Source: Archangium_A sp035910535 | GTDB taxonomy: Bacteria > Myxococcota > Myxococcia > Myxococcales > Myxococcaceae | Direction: 5' to 3' | NCBI GenBank assembly: GCA_035910535.1 | Contig: JAMHXF010000030.1 | Coordinates: forward strand, 52,081-116,080 | DNA: 64,000 nt | Position numbers and translations under genes: made by a program | Shown: one piece after another, positions 52,020 through 60,600 of the stretch | How the letters are laid out: the number at the start of each line of letters is the position of its first letter | Numbering within the stretch: the first letter of the stretch is position 1 | The notes under the pieces: model-generated | The model's input: the letters and a program-made list of their open reading frames with translations, nothing else | Told to the model about the DNA's origin: nothing | The model's database searches: none

Positions 52020-52073
52020 ATAGCCGGTTCCCGTCGTCGCGCACGCCGCCGAAATGGGCTATTCGGCCGCGCC

Positions 52074-52394
52074 ATGGCGAAGGGCAACAAGACGGAAAAC
52101 GGTCGCTCGGTGCTGCGCGTGGCGTACGACGCGTTTCAGCGCGGCGACATGGTGCAGGCGCGCACGCTCGCGCAGGCAGTGCTCGCAGGTCAGGTCGGCA
52201 AAGACGACCCGAAGGCCGCTGAAGAGCTCGCGAAGAAGCTTTCGATTGAAGGCGCCGTCGTCGCCGAGACGCCCGAAGCGGTGGCCAGAGAGCTCATCAG
52301 CCGCACCATCGTGCCTCCGAAGCCGTACCTCTTCGTCGCGGCCGCCGCGGCGACGTTCGTCGTGCTCGTGATTCTCGCAGCCGTTCGTTACTGA
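52074..52394 (+). CDS. Small tail-anchored hypothetical protein
   Basis: A 106-residue protein with a helical, TPR-like N-terminal part (about 10-65; VLRVAYDAFQRGDMVQARTLAQAVL) and one membrane helix close to the C-terminus (YLFVAAAAATFVVLVILAAV). This suggests a tail anchor with the helical part in the cytoplasm. The next gene starts 1 bp after its stop. I do not recognise the family. Confidence 0.7.
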   Translation: MAKGNKTENGRSVLRVAYDAFQRGDMVQARTLAQAVLAGQVGKDDPKAAEELAKKLSIEGAVVAETPEAVARELISRTIVPPKPYLFVAAAAATFVVLVILAAVRY

Positions 52395-52395
52395 C

Positions 52396-53118
52396 GTGGA
52401 CCAGCTGGAGCGCGCCTTCGAGCCGTACCGACACCTCGACCCGCATGGGTGGGTGGGCGTGTTTCGTTTCATGCCCGTGTGGGGCGGCCTCGTCGCCTTC
52501 GTGGTGGGCGTGTTGATGCTGCTGTTCGGCGGTCGTCAGTTGTTCCGGCTCGTGGCGGCGCCGCTGGGTGCGCTCATCGCCACCATCTGGGCTGCGCCGC
52601 TCGCCGCGCGCCTGGGCTTCGGCAGCAGCATTCGGCAGATCACGCTCATCTCGACGATTGTGCTGACGGGCGCGGGGCTCATCTGGCCGCCGGTGGTGGT
52701 GTTCTTCACGTTCGGCGTACCCGCGGGGCTCATCGGCGGGCAGATCGCCGGCCCCAACGATTGGATCCTCGGCTTCGGCCCGGGGTTCTTTCTGGGCGGC
52801 GCGGCGGGCGTGGTGATGAACCGGCTGGTGGGTTCGATTTTGTCGGCGGTGGTGGGCTCGTGGCTCGCGGTACTGGGGCTGATGGCGGCGCTCAACCCGT
52901 TCGTCTCGGCGGTGAACTGGCTCGCGGGGAGCCCTATTGCCGTGCTCTCGGTGGCCGGGTGTTTCGCGCTGGCCGGGGCGGTGTTTCAGATCTTCGTGCG
53001 CCCTTCCGAAGAAGAGGCGCGCGTCCGCAAATCAGAAAACGCGCTCGCGAAACGAAAGGCCAAAGAGCAAAAGGCCCTCGAAGAGCGCTGGGAAAAATAC
53101 AACAGCACCAAGGAGTGA
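52396..53118 (+). CDS. Multi-pass membrane protein (DUF4203-like)
   Basis: A 240-residue protein with about seven hydrophobic helices (from about 24 to 205), Gly-rich motifs typical of small-helix packing (FFTFGVPAGLIGGQIAG, GFFLGGAAGVVMNR), and a charged coiled tail (EEEARVRKSENALAKRKAKEQKALEERW in outline). The layout recalls DUF4203/TMEM198-like proteins. GTG 52396 follows directly after the preceding stop. Function unknown. Confidence 0.75.
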   Translation: MDQLERAFEPYRHLDPHGWVGVFRFMPVWGGLVAFVVGVLMLLFGGRQLFRLVAAPLGALIATIWAAPLAARLGFGSSIRQITLISTIVLTGAGLIWPPVVVFFTFGVPAGLIGGQIAGPNDWILGFGPGFFLGGAAGVVMNRLVGSILSAVVGSWLAVLGLMAALNPFVSAVNWLAGSPIAVLSVAGCFALAGAVFQIFVRPSEEEARVRKSENALAKRKAKEQKALEERWEKYNSTKE

Positions 53119-53124
53119 CGGGTC

Positions 53125-53901
53125 ATGGCGAAGGCTGCGGCAGTCAAAGAGAACGAAGAGGCGCCGGCGAACGGAGACTGGAGCCCGCCGGCGAAGCTCG
53201 GTCGCACCTCGCTGCTGGTGATTGCGGGCGTGGTGCTGCTCGTGAACCTGCCGATGCTGCACTACTTCCTCGTGCGCTCGCCCGAGAAGGCGACGCAGAC
53301 GCTGCCCTTCCGCGATGACTATTCGTCGCCGTCGACGGTGGCCGAGAAGTACTGGAGCACCGGCGGGCTGTGGCGCACGACGCCCGACGGTTGGCTGCTC
53401 TCGCCGGGCGTGAAGAACAACCCGCTGTGGCTGCTCGCCAACCTGCCGAACGACGTCGCGGTGGAGTTCGACGTGAAGTCGATGTCTCCCGAGGGCGACA
53501 TCAAGGTGGAGATCTTCGGCGACGGCAGCGACCACGCGTCGGGCTACGTGTTGATTCACGGCGGGTGGAACAACTCCATCAGCATCATCGCGCGGCTCGA
53601 CGAGCACGCGCCGCGCTTCGAGGCCGTCACGCAGGGAAACCCGGACCCGGTCGCCGCCGGCATCTACAAGAACGACACGCGCGTTCGTGTTGAAGCCAAC
53701 CCGTTCCGCGTCGAGCAGGGCCGCTCGTACCACTGGCGCGTCGAGCGTCGAGGCAAGGTGCTGTCGTGGTTCATCGACGGCGCGCCGTTCATGCGCTTCG
53801 AAGATCCGCTCCCGCTCACGGGCAAGGGGCACGATCGCTTCGGGTTCTCGAGCTGGGAAGCGCAGCTGTTCTTCGACAACCTGACCGTGACCGCGCTGTA
53901 A
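53125..53901 (+). CDS. Membrane-anchored concanavalin-like-fold protein
   Basis: A 258-residue protein: a short cytoplasmic start, one membrane helix (about 29-50) and an extracytoplasmic domain (about 65-258) with beta-rich segments of the LamG/3-keto-disaccharide-hydrolase type (DDYSSPSTVAEKYWSTGGLWRTTPDGWLLS, FDNLTVT). It could bind or cut sugars; active residues are not evident. AAGGAG of its ribosome site lies inside the previous gene's stop region, so the three genes 52074-53901 form an operon. Confidence 0.7.
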   Translation: MAKAAAVKENEEAPANGDWSPPAKLGRTSLLVIAGVVLLVNLPMLHYFLVRSPEKATQTLPFRDDYSSPSTVAEKYWSTGGLWRTTPDGWLLSPGVKNNPLWLLANLPNDVAVEFDVKSMSPEGDIKVEIFGDGSDHASGYVLIHGGWNNSISIIARLDEHAPRFEAVTQGNPDPVAAGIYKNDTRVRVEANPFRVEQGRSYHWRVERRGKVLSWFIDGAPFMRFEDPLPLTGKGHDRFGFSSWEAQLFFDNLTVTAL

Positions 53902-53925
53902 GGCTGACGACAGCGCGCAAATGAA

Positions 53926-53955
53926 AACGGCGCCCGGGGAAACCCAGGCGCCGTT
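53926..53955. terminator. Bidirectional terminator
   Basis: A 9-bp stem (AACGGCGCC / GGCGCCGTT) with an inner GGG/CCC pair around GAAA is followed by CTTTATTT on the + strand and preceded by an A-rich stretch, so it works for the gene ending at 53901 and the convergent one ending at 53981. Confidence 0.8.
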
Positions 53956-53980
53956 CTTTATTTCTACCGACTGCGGTGAA

Positions 53981-54541
53981 TCACTCGCAGTTGGGGTTGT
54001 TGGTCAGCGACGCGAGGTCGCAGTACTGCGCGTTGAACGAGCCCTTCAAGCTGCCGTCGCCGAACGTGACGTCGAACGTCGCGTTGGCCGTGCCACCAGC
54101 CTCGGGCTTGACGTTCGAGACTTTGATGAGCCCGCTCTTGCCGCCGCCTGCCGAGTCATTGATGGTCGACGCGCACGACGAGTCTTCGCGATCGAACCCG
54201 GCGTACGCGTTGTTGCCCTTCGTCGTGAACGCGTCGAGCCCAGTTCTCACGGTGTAGTCGACGGCATCGGGCGCCAGCACGTCGGCGTCACCGATACGAA
54301 TCAGGAAGAATGAGAGCGACGTCGCGCCCTTCTGTTTGCGGTTCGCCTTGAGCGAGTCGCAGAGATTCGGCTTGTCCGACAAGTAGACCTGAACGCCGAG
54401 GTTCTTGCCGTCGTTACCCTTGTAGGTACCGAAGATCGCGTCAGCAACCGCGAGGTTGTGACCTGCGACCTTGCCGTCGGCTGAACCCGCGCAACCGACC
54501 ATGCCCACAGCCAACACTGCTGCAACCAGAATACGAGCCAT
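53981..54541 (-). CDS. Small lipoprotein of unknown function
   Basis: A 186-residue protein with a clear lipoprotein signal (MARILVAAVLAVGMVGC, Cys17). The rest is a beta-rich domain (about 35-186) with four cysteines that may form two disulphides (NLCDSL, DSSCAST, QYCDLA, PNCE). GGGAGA lies 7 bases before the ATG. I do not recognise the family; myxobacteria carry many such exported lipoproteins. It lies downstream of ftsZ but is separated from it by a terminator. Confidence 0.75.
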   Translation of the reverse strand: MARILVAAVLAVGMVGCAGSADGKVAGHNLAVADAIFGTYKGNDGKNLGVQVYLSDKPNLCDSLKANRKQKGATSLSFFLIRIGDADVLAPDAVDYTVRTGLDAFTTKGNNAYAGFDREDSSCASTINDSAGGGKSGLIKVSNVKPEAGGTANATFDVTFGDGSLKGSFNAQYCDLASLTNNPNCE

Positions 54542-54613
54542 GTGTGTTTCTCCCTTTGAAGTGAATCGGCCACGACGTGTACGGCCAGACCGCCTCCCTT
54601 GGAAGAAAAACCA

Positions 54614-54645
54614 AAGGCGACACGAGCCGAAGCCCAGGTCGCCTT
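54614..54645 (-). terminator. Terminator after ftsZ
   Basis: On the minus strand GAAGGCGAC ... GTCGCCTTT forms an 8-bp stem with a 16-base loop, followed by GGTTTTTCTT (54613 downwards). It closes the division and cell-wall transcript. Confidence 0.75.
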
Positions 54646-54678
54646 CAGTCCTTTCCGGGGAGGAAAACGACGGTCCAA

Positions 54679-55950
54679 CTACGGCATTTCGGTGTGCCCC
54701 TGACGGCGCAGGAACGTGGGGATGTCGTACTGCTCATCGTCCAGATTCACGTCGCGCGCGCTAGTGAGGCGCGTGGGCGGGCTGACGCGGTGCTCGCCCG
54801 AGAGCGAGCGCGTCGGCACAGGCGTGGGGCTCGAGCGCCCGGGCACCAGTGAAGCGACCTCGAGCGCCGGCGACGAACCTGAGCTCGTCATCGGAGGCGG
54901 CGCGCTGATGCCCGACTGCGACGAGCGCAGCAACGACTGCTGCTGCGGCTGCGCGCGCGGCTGCTCGACGACTGCGGCGCGGCGCGGCGCGGTCTCGCGT
55001 GACACGAAGCCAGTCGCGATGACGGTGATCTTCACCTCGTCGTTCGCGCCTTCGTCGACCAGCGAGCCGAAGATGATGTTCGCCTCCGGGTCGGCAGAGT
55101 CCTGCGCGATGCAGATGGCTTCGTTGATTTCCTGAAGCGTGATGTCGCGGCCGGCGGTGATGTTGATGAGCAACCCACGCGCGCCGTCGATGCTGACGTC
55201 TTCGAGCAACGGCGACGAGATGGCCTGCTCCATGGCGCGCAGCGCACGCTTCTCACCCGACGCGCGGCCGGTGCCCATGAGCGCCAGCCCCTGCTCGCCC
55301 ATGATGGTCTTCACGTCGGCGAAGTCGACGTTGATGTACCCGTGGTACTGGATGAGATCCGAGATGCCCTGCACGGCGTGCAGCAACACTTCGTCGGCCT
55401 TGCGGAACGAGTCGAGCAGCGGCAACGGCTCGGTCGACATCGTCAGCAGGCGCTGGTTGGGAATGGTGATGAGCGTGTCGACGGCGGCCTTGAGCTCCTG
55501 CAGCCCCTGCTCCGCGGCCTTGCGGCGGCGGTTGCCCTCGAACATGAACGGCTTGGTCACGACGCCGACGGTGAGGCAGCCGAGCTCGCGCGCGATGTCG
55601 GCCACCACCGGCGCCGCGCCCGTGCCCGTGCCGCCACCCATGCCCGCGGTGACGAAGACCATGTCGGCGCCTTCGAGCAGTCGCGCGATCTCTTCACGCG
55701 ACTCGGTGGCGGCCTGACGGCCCATCTCCGGGTTCGCGCCCGCGCCGAGACCGCGCGTGAGCTCCTTGCCGATCTGCATGCGCACCGGCGCCTTGTTGGC
55801 CGCCAGCGCCTGCACGTCGGTGTTGAGCGCGATGAAGTCGACGCGCTCGAGGCCTGACGCGATCATGGTGTTGACCGCGTTGCAGCCCGCGCCGCCGACA
55901 CCGACCACGCGAATCTTCGCTGCCTGCTTGCTCTGTTCGAACTGGTCCAT
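54679..55950 (-). CDS. ftsZ: Cell division protein FtsZ
   Basis: A 423-residue tubulin-like GTPase that forms the Z-ring. The nucleotide motif GGGTGTG is at 105-111 and the T7 synergy region is intact. A Pro/Ser/Gln-rich linker (about 320-400) leads to the conserved C-terminal peptide DIPTFLRRQ (409-417) that binds FtsA. ATG 55950 has AGGA 8 bases upstream. It is the last gene of the cluster and has a terminator. A bipartite motif shared with the ftsQ leader lies 51 bp upstream. Confidence 0.97.
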   Translation of the reverse strand: MDQFEQSKQAAKIRVVGVGGAGCNAVNTMIASGLERVDFIALNTDVQALAANKAPVRMQIGKELTRGLGAGANPEMGRQAATESREEIARLLEGADMVFVTAGMGGGTGTGAAPVVADIARELGCLTVGVVTKPFMFEGNRRRKAAEQGLQELKAAVDTLITIPNQRLLTMSTEPLPLLDSFRKADEVLLHAVQGISDLIQYHGYINVDFADVKTIMGEQGLALMGTGRASGEKRALRAMEQAISSPLLEDVSIDGARGLLINITAGRDITLQEINEAICIAQDSADPEANIIFGSLVDEGANDEVKITVIATGFVSRETAPRRAAVVEQPRAQPQQQSLLRSSQSGISAPPPMTSSGSSPALEVASLVPGRSSPTPVPTRSLSGEHRVSPPTRLTSARDVNLDDEQYDIPTFLRRQGHTEMP

Positions 55951-56000
55951 GGTGGAGTCCTTCTTCAAAAGTGGGTGACAGCTTCGCGCGGCCAAAAGAG

Positions 56001-56030
56001 CCCGCAAGTTTTCAGCTATGTGGCTGTTGC
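56001..56030 (-). repeat. Bipartite motif upstream of ftsZ (copy 1)
   Basis: On the + strand CCCGCAAGTTTTC (56001-56013) and TATGTGGCTGTTGC (56017-56030) are 3 bp apart. Near-identical halves occur at 58228-58263 before ftsQ. The site lies between the ftsA stop and the ftsZ start. Confidence 0.7.
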
Positions 56031-56044
56031 AGCGACGCGTGACT

Positions 56045-57277
56045 TCAGAAGACTTCCTGGAGCCACTCGCCCATGCGGCGCTTCACCTTCTTGAAGACGT
56101 TCTCTTCGCGGATACGGAACATGCTGCGGTCCTGGTGGCGCGCGCCGTAGACGACGAGGCCCACGCCGGTCGCGTAGACGGGGCTCTTCACCACGTCGAC
56201 GAGGCCGCCGATGCCGCGCGGCACGCCACGGCGCACCGGCACGCCCATGATTTCTTCGGCCAGCTCCGTCATGCCGGGCAGCAGCGTCGAGCCGCCGGTG
56301 ATGACGACGCCCGAGGTCAGCAGCTCCGAGAAGCCGTTGCGCTCGACCTCGTGGTGCACGAGCTGGAAGATCTCCTCGACGCGGGGCTCGAGGATCTCCG
56401 AGAGGATCTGACGCCCCATCACGCGCGCGTCGCGACCACCGACCGAGGGCACCTCGATCATGTCGGACTTCTCGACCATCGCCGTGAGCGCGCAGCCGAA
56501 CTTCTGCTTGATGCGCTCGGCGTGCTCGGTGGGCGTGCGCAGGCCGACGGCGATGTCGTTGGTCAGGTTGTGACCTCCGAGCGCCAGCACGGCGGTGTGA
56601 ACGATCGACCCGTTCTGGAAGATGGCGATGTCGGTGGTGCCTCCGCCGATGTCGACGAGGCACACGCCCAGCTCTTTTTCTTCTTCGGTCAGCACCGCTT
56701 CGCTCGACGCGAGCGGCTGCAGCACGATGTCAGACACGTTCAAGCCCGCGCGGTTCGCGCACTTGATGATGTTCTGCGCAGACGCCACGGCGCCGGTGAC
56801 GATGTGCACCTTGGCCTCGAGGCGCGCGCCCGTCATGCCCAGCGGCTCCCGAATGCCGCCCTGGTCGTCGACGATGAACTCCTGCGGCAGCACGTGAATC
56901 ACCTCGCGGTCGACGGGGATGTTCACCGTCTTGGCCTGCTCGATGACCCGCGCCACGTCGGCTTCACGCACCTCGCGATCTTTGAGCGCCACCACGCCGC
57001 GGCCGCCGAAGCTCTTCACGTGACCACCGGCGATGCCCGTGTACACGTGGGTGATTTCGGTGCCGGCCATGGCCTCGGCCTCGTCGATGGCGCGCTGAAT
57101 GGAGTTCACCGTCGTCTCGATGTTGACGACGACGCCCTTGCGCAGGCCCTTCGAAGGGTGCGAGCCGATGCCGATGATGTCGATGCCTTCGTCGGTCAGC
57201 TCGCCGACGATGGCGCAGATCTTCGTGGTGCCGATGTCGAGCCCAACGATGATCTCTCCGTCTTTCTTGCTTGCCAT
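56045..57277 (-). CDS. ftsA: Cell division protein FtsA
   Basis: A 410-residue actin-like ATPase that tethers FtsZ to the membrane. The phosphate-1 motif is IIVGLDIGTTKI near the start, phosphate-2 is VDIGGGTTDIAIF, and the adenosine motif GVVITGGSTLLPG is near 315. The last residues (KVKRRMGEWLQEVF) form the amphipathic membrane helix. GGAGG lies about 11 bases before ATG 57277; the longer frame to 57490 is the overlap of ftsQ. Confidence 0.96.
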   Translation of the reverse strand: MASKKDGEIIVGLDIGTTKICAIVGELTDEGIDIIGIGSHPSKGLRKGVVVNIETTVNSIQRAIDEAEAMAGTEITHVYTGIAGGHVKSFGGRGVVALKDREVREADVARVIEQAKTVNIPVDREVIHVLPQEFIVDDQGGIREPLGMTGARLEAKVHIVTGAVASAQNIIKCANRAGLNVSDIVLQPLASSEAVLTEEEKELGVCLVDIGGGTTDIAIFQNGSIVHTAVLALGGHNLTNDIAVGLRTPTEHAERIKQKFGCALTAMVEKSDMIEVPSVGGRDARVMGRQILSEILEPRVEEIFQLVHHEVERNGFSELLTSGVVITGGSTLLPGMTELAEEIMGVPVRRGVPRGIGGLVDVVKSPVYATGVGLVVYGARHQDRSMFRIREENVFKKVKRRMGEWLQEVF

Positions 57278-57338
57278 GTTCTTGAAGCTCCTCCCTCTTT
57301 CGAGGCGAGAGATGTTCAACGCCGCGAAGGAACCCCTC

Positions 57339-58166
57339 TCAGGGCTTCTTCGTGGAGATCTGCACTGCGACCCATGAAGGCCGTGCGCGGTTGTCGAGGC
57401 GAATGACCTCGGCCACCATCGAACGGGCGTGCAGTTCTTTCCGCACGCGAGCCAGCCGCACCAACTTCGCGGCCACGTCCCCTTCGCCAAATTCGATTTC
57501 CTGCCCGTCGCACGTGACGCCCGTCACGCCCTCCGGGTGCAGGTTCACTTCTGACAACGGCTGCTTCTTCACCAACGGCTCTGCGGCGTAGGCGTCGATG
57601 ACGGCCACGGCCTGACGAAGCTGCGTCAACGCTTCGTCGCGGCGCTCGGTGAACGTCTCGCGATCGATGCCGGTGATGAGCGGCAGGTCGAACGAGTCAC
57701 CCGGCTTGATGCGCTTGAAGGGCTCTGACTCTTCGTTGACGAGGTAGAGCTCGCCGATGGTGAGCAGCGCCACCGCGCGGTGCTCTTCGACGTCAATGGT
57801 GAGGCCCGAAGGAAAGTGGCGCGAGACCTTCACCGACTTCACCCACGGGTGCGTGTCGATGGTGCGCTCCATGACCTTCACGTCCATCACGAAGAGGTTC
57901 TGACCCAGCGCGATGCCCGCGAGGCGCGCGAGCTCGACGTCGGTCGCGCTCTCCTGGCCAGTGACGGTGACGGTCTTGAGCCCGAAGAAAGGCGTGGTGC
58001 GCGCCCAGGCGATGCCGTGCATGGCGCCGAAGAAGATGGCGACCGAGGCGCCGAGCAGCCCAAGCACCTTGAGCACCACCGGCCCGTGGCTCGTCGCGGC
58101 GGCTTTGAGCTCGCCCGTCTTCTTCGCCGTATCGACCCGGCGGCGGTTGCGCTTGGTGGAGAACAC
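57339..58166 (-). CDS. ftsQ: Cell division protein FtsQ
   Basis: A 275-residue single-pass protein of the divisome. A basic cytoplasmic tail, a membrane helix (about 30-52) and a periplasmic POTRA domain (about 60-130; FFGLKTVTVTGQESATDVELARLAG) are followed by the FtsQ/DivIB beta domain. GTG 58166 is used since no other start lies after the upstream stop. A bipartite motif shared with ftsZ is 62 bp upstream. No ddl gene precedes it, unlike E. coli. Confidence 0.92.
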   Translation of the reverse strand: MFSTKRNRRRVDTAKKTGELKAAATSHGPVVLKVLGLLGASVAIFFGAMHGIAWARTTPFFGLKTVTVTGQESATDVELARLAGIALGQNLFVMDVKVMERTIDTHPWVKSVKVSRHFPSGLTIDVEEHRAVALLTIGELYLVNEESEPFKRIKPGDSFDLPLITGIDRETFTERRDEALTQLRQAVAVIDAYAAEPLVKKQPLSEVNLHPEGVTGVTCDGQEIEFGEGDVAAKLVRLARVRKELHARSMVAEVIRLDNRARPSWVAVQISTKKP

Positions 58167-58227
58167 GATGGCTTTCAGATCGCGCAGAACGCCGCGACGC
58201 CCTCCATCGTCAGGCCGCGTTGGCGAC

Positions 58228-58263
58228 CCCGCAATTTTTCGACCACAGATATGTGGCTGTAGC
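58228..58263 (-). repeat. Bipartite motif upstream of ftsQ (copy 2)
   Basis: CCCGCAATTTTTC (58228-58240) and TATGTGGCTGTAGC (58250-58263), here 9 bp apart, match the ftsZ copy at 12 of 13 and 13 of 14 bases. It begins 2 bp downstream of the murB stop codon. Confidence 0.7.
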
Positions 58264-58265
58264 GC

Positions 58266-59153
58266 TCAGGGAACGTCATTGGTGAACCTCCCGATGCGCT
58301 TGACCTCGGGGGTCAGGGTGACGCCCGCGCTCTCGAGCACCCGCCTCTGCGCTTCGGCCATGAGCGCGGTGACGTCGGCGGCGGTGGCGTTGCCGAGGTT
58401 CACGATCCAGTTCGCGTGCAGCGTGGAGATCTGCGCGTTGCCGATGCGGTGGCCTTTGAGGTTCACCTGCTCGATGAGCGAGCCGGCGAAATGGCCCTTC
58501 GGGTTGGTGAAGACCGACCCGAAGTTGGGCTGGCTCAGCGGCTGCGTGCGCTTGCGGTAGCCGAGGTCGGCGTTCATCTTTTCTTTCGACTCAGCGAGGT
58601 CGCCGCGGCGCAGGTTGAAGCGAATGCGCGTGACGACGGCGCCTGCGGGGAGGTCGGTGTGGCGGTAGCGGTACGTGAGGCCGGTGACCCAGCCGATGCC
58701 GTCGGCCGTCGCGAGCTCGACGGCCTCGATGACGGTCATCGCTTCGCCGTTCTTGGTGCCGGCGTTCATCGTGGTGGCGCCGCCGAGCGTGCCGGGAATT
58801 CCCGCGAGGAACTCGGCTCCGACGAGCTGGTTCTTCGTCATCAAGGTGACGATGCGCGAAATGGCAGAGCCCGCGTTGACGGTGACGCGCGTGTCGACGA
58901 CCTCCTCGGGGAAGTAGTCGTTGTTCAACTTGAGCGTGATGCCGCGCACGCCGAAGTCACCGACCAGCGTGTTGGCGCCGCCGCCGAGAATCGTGACGGG
59001 AATGCCTTCGGCTCTCGCGAAGGCAAGCGTCTGCACGAGCGAGTCGGGCGTCGCAGGACGAACGAGGTGCTCAGCGGCGCCGCCGACGCGAACAGAAGTC
59101 CACGCCGCGAGCGGCGCGTTCGTCGTCAGCTCCTGTGACGTCAGAAAGTTCAA
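58266..59153 (-). CDS. murB: UDP-N-acetylenolpyruvoylglucosamine reductase MurB
   Basis: A 295-residue flavoenzyme that reduces UDP-GlcNAc-enolpyruvate to UDP-MurNAc. FAD-binding motifs TSVRVGGAAE, ILGGGANTLV and GIPGTLGGATTMNAG and the substrate region SQPNFGSVFTNP (Ser as proton donor) are present; the size fits the shorter MurB class. The start is debatable: TTG 59153 has GGGAGA 7 bases upstream and gives a normal N-terminus; TTG 59222 would add 23 residues encoded by a palindrome and look non-conserved. Confidence 0.92.
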   Translation of the reverse strand: MNFLTSQELTTNAPLAAWTSVRVGGAAEHLVRPATPDSLVQTLAFARAEGIPVTILGGGANTLVGDFGVRGITLKLNNDYFPEEVVDTRVTVNAGSAISRIVTLMTKNQLVGAEFLAGIPGTLGGATTMNAGTKNGEAMTVIEAVELATADGIGWVTGLTYRYRHTDLPAGAVVTRIRFNLRRGDLAESKEKMNADLGYRKRTQPLSQPNFGSVFTNPKGHFAGSLIEQVNLKGHRIGNAQISTLHANWIVNLGNATAADVTALMAEAQRRVLESAGVTLTPEVKRIGRFTNDVP

Positions 59154-59157
59154 AACT

Positions 59158-59184
59158 CCCTCTCCCTGCGAAGCGGGGAGAGGG
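59158..59184. repeat. CCCTCTCCC palindrome at the murC/murB junction
   Basis: CCCTCTCCC (59158-59166) pairs with GGGAGAGGG (59176-59184), with an inner GC-GAA-GC turn, making a nearly continuous 12-bp hairpin. Sequences of this type recur between genes in many proteobacterial genomes as REP-like repeats. On the minus strand it supplies the GGGAGA used as murB's ribosome site. Confidence 0.8.
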
Positions 59185-59205
59185 TTGGGGAGATGGGCGA
59201 CGAAC

Positions 59206-60600
59206 TCACGACTGCGCTCCAAGCGACGTCAGCAACTCAGGGCCGGTGTACGTGATGTCGCCCGCGCCCAACGTGATGACGATGTCACCCGGCTGAAGCC
59301 GCGCGTTCAGCGCCTTGATCAAATCGGTGCGCTTCTCGACGAACGTCACGTCGGGGTGGCCGTGCGCGCGCACCGCCTCGGCCAGCTTCTCTGACGACAC
59401 GCCCTCAATCGGCTCCTCACCGGCCGCGTAGATGTTGGTGAGAAACAACAGGTCTGCGTCGTTGAACGCCGTGCAGAAGTCTTCGAACAGATCCTTCGTG
59501 CGTGTGTACCGGTGCGGTTGAAACGCAGCGACGATGCGGCGCCCGAACGCCTTGCGCGCGCCCGCCAGCGTGGCGCGAACCTCCGTCGGGTGATGGCCGT
59601 AGTCGTCGACCACCGTGATGCCCGCGGCCTCACCCTTCACGGTGAACCGCCGCTGCACGCCGCCGAAGTTCTCGAGCGCCGTGCGAACTGTGTCGAGCGG
59701 AATGTCCAACTCATCCGCGACCGCGATGACCGCGAGCGCGTTCATCGCGTTGTGCGCGCCGACCATCTGCACGGTGAACTCGCCGAGGTCGACGTCGCGC
59801 CTGAACGCGCGGAACTTCGTCTTGAACCCGTCGAGCGAAATACCCTCGAGGCGATAGTCGGCTGCGTGCGAGCTGCCGTAGGTGACGAAGCGCTTCTCGA
59901 TGTGCGGCAACAACGCCTGCACGTTGGGGTGATCGAGGCACAGAATGTTCAGCCCGTAGAACGGCACCCGGTTGCAGAACTCGATGAACGCGCTCTTGAG
60001 CGCGTCGAGCGTCTGGTAGTGGTCCATGTGCTCGGGGTCGATGTTGGTGACCACCGCGATGCTGGGGTGCAGGTGCAGGAAGCTGCCGTCGCTCTCGTCG
60101 GCTTCCACGACCATCAGCTCGCTCTTGCCGAGCTTCGCGTTGCTGCCGAGCACGTTGACCTTGCCGCCGACCACCGCCGTCGGGTCGAGGCCGGCGGCGT
60201 TCAAGACGGTGGCCACCATGGAGGTGGTCGTCGTCTTGCCGTGCGAGCCGGCGATCGCGACCGCGTATTTGAGCCGCATCAACTCGGCCAGCATCTCGGC
60301 GCGGGGAATGACGGGGATCTTCTTGCGGCGCGCGGCGACGACCTCGGGGTTGTCCTTCTTCACCGCCGACGAGATGACGACCACGTCTGCGTCGGTGACG
60401 TTCTCTTCGCGGTGCCCCGCGTCGATGCGCGCGCCGAGCGAAACGAGCCGGCGCGTCACATCTGACTCTTTCAGGTCGGAGCCGCTGACGGCGTAGCCCA
60501 GGTTCAGCAGCACCTCGGCGATGCCCGACATGCCGATGCCGCCGATGCCGACGAAGTGAACGCGCGCGGTGTTGCGCGACTTGAAGCGGCTGCCGATCAT
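59206..60600 (-). CDS. murC: UDP-N-acetylmuramate--L-alanine ligase MurC
   Basis: A 464-residue cytoplasmic ligase that adds L-alanine to UDP-MurNAc. The Rossmann start is VHFVGIGGIGMSGIAE, the ATP site is AIAGSHGKTTTTSM, and the ligase family His/Asp region (VVEADESDGSFL, NIDPEHMDH) is complete. ATG 60600 overlaps the murG stop by 4 bp. Confidence 0.96.
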   Translation of the reverse strand: MIGSRFKSRNTARVHFVGIGGIGMSGIAEVLLNLGYAVSGSDLKESDVTRRLVSLGARIDAGHREENVTDADVVVISSAVKKDNPEVVAARRKKIPVIPRAEMLAELMRLKYAVAIAGSHGKTTTTSMVATVLNAAGLDPTAVVGGKVNVLGSNAKLGKSELMVVEADESDGSFLHLHPSIAVVTNIDPEHMDHYQTLDALKSAFIEFCNRVPFYGLNILCLDHPNVQALLPHIEKRFVTYGSSHAADYRLEGISLDGFKTKFRAFRRDVDLGEFTVQMVGAHNAMNALAVIAVADELDIPLDTVRTALENFGGVQRRFTVKGEAAGITVVDDYGHHPTEVRATLAGARKAFGRRIVAAFQPHRYTRTKDLFEDFCTAFNDADLLFLTNIYAAGEEPIEGVSSEKLAEAVRAHGHPDVTFVEKRTDLIKALNARLQPGDIVITLGAGDITYTGPELLTSLGAQS

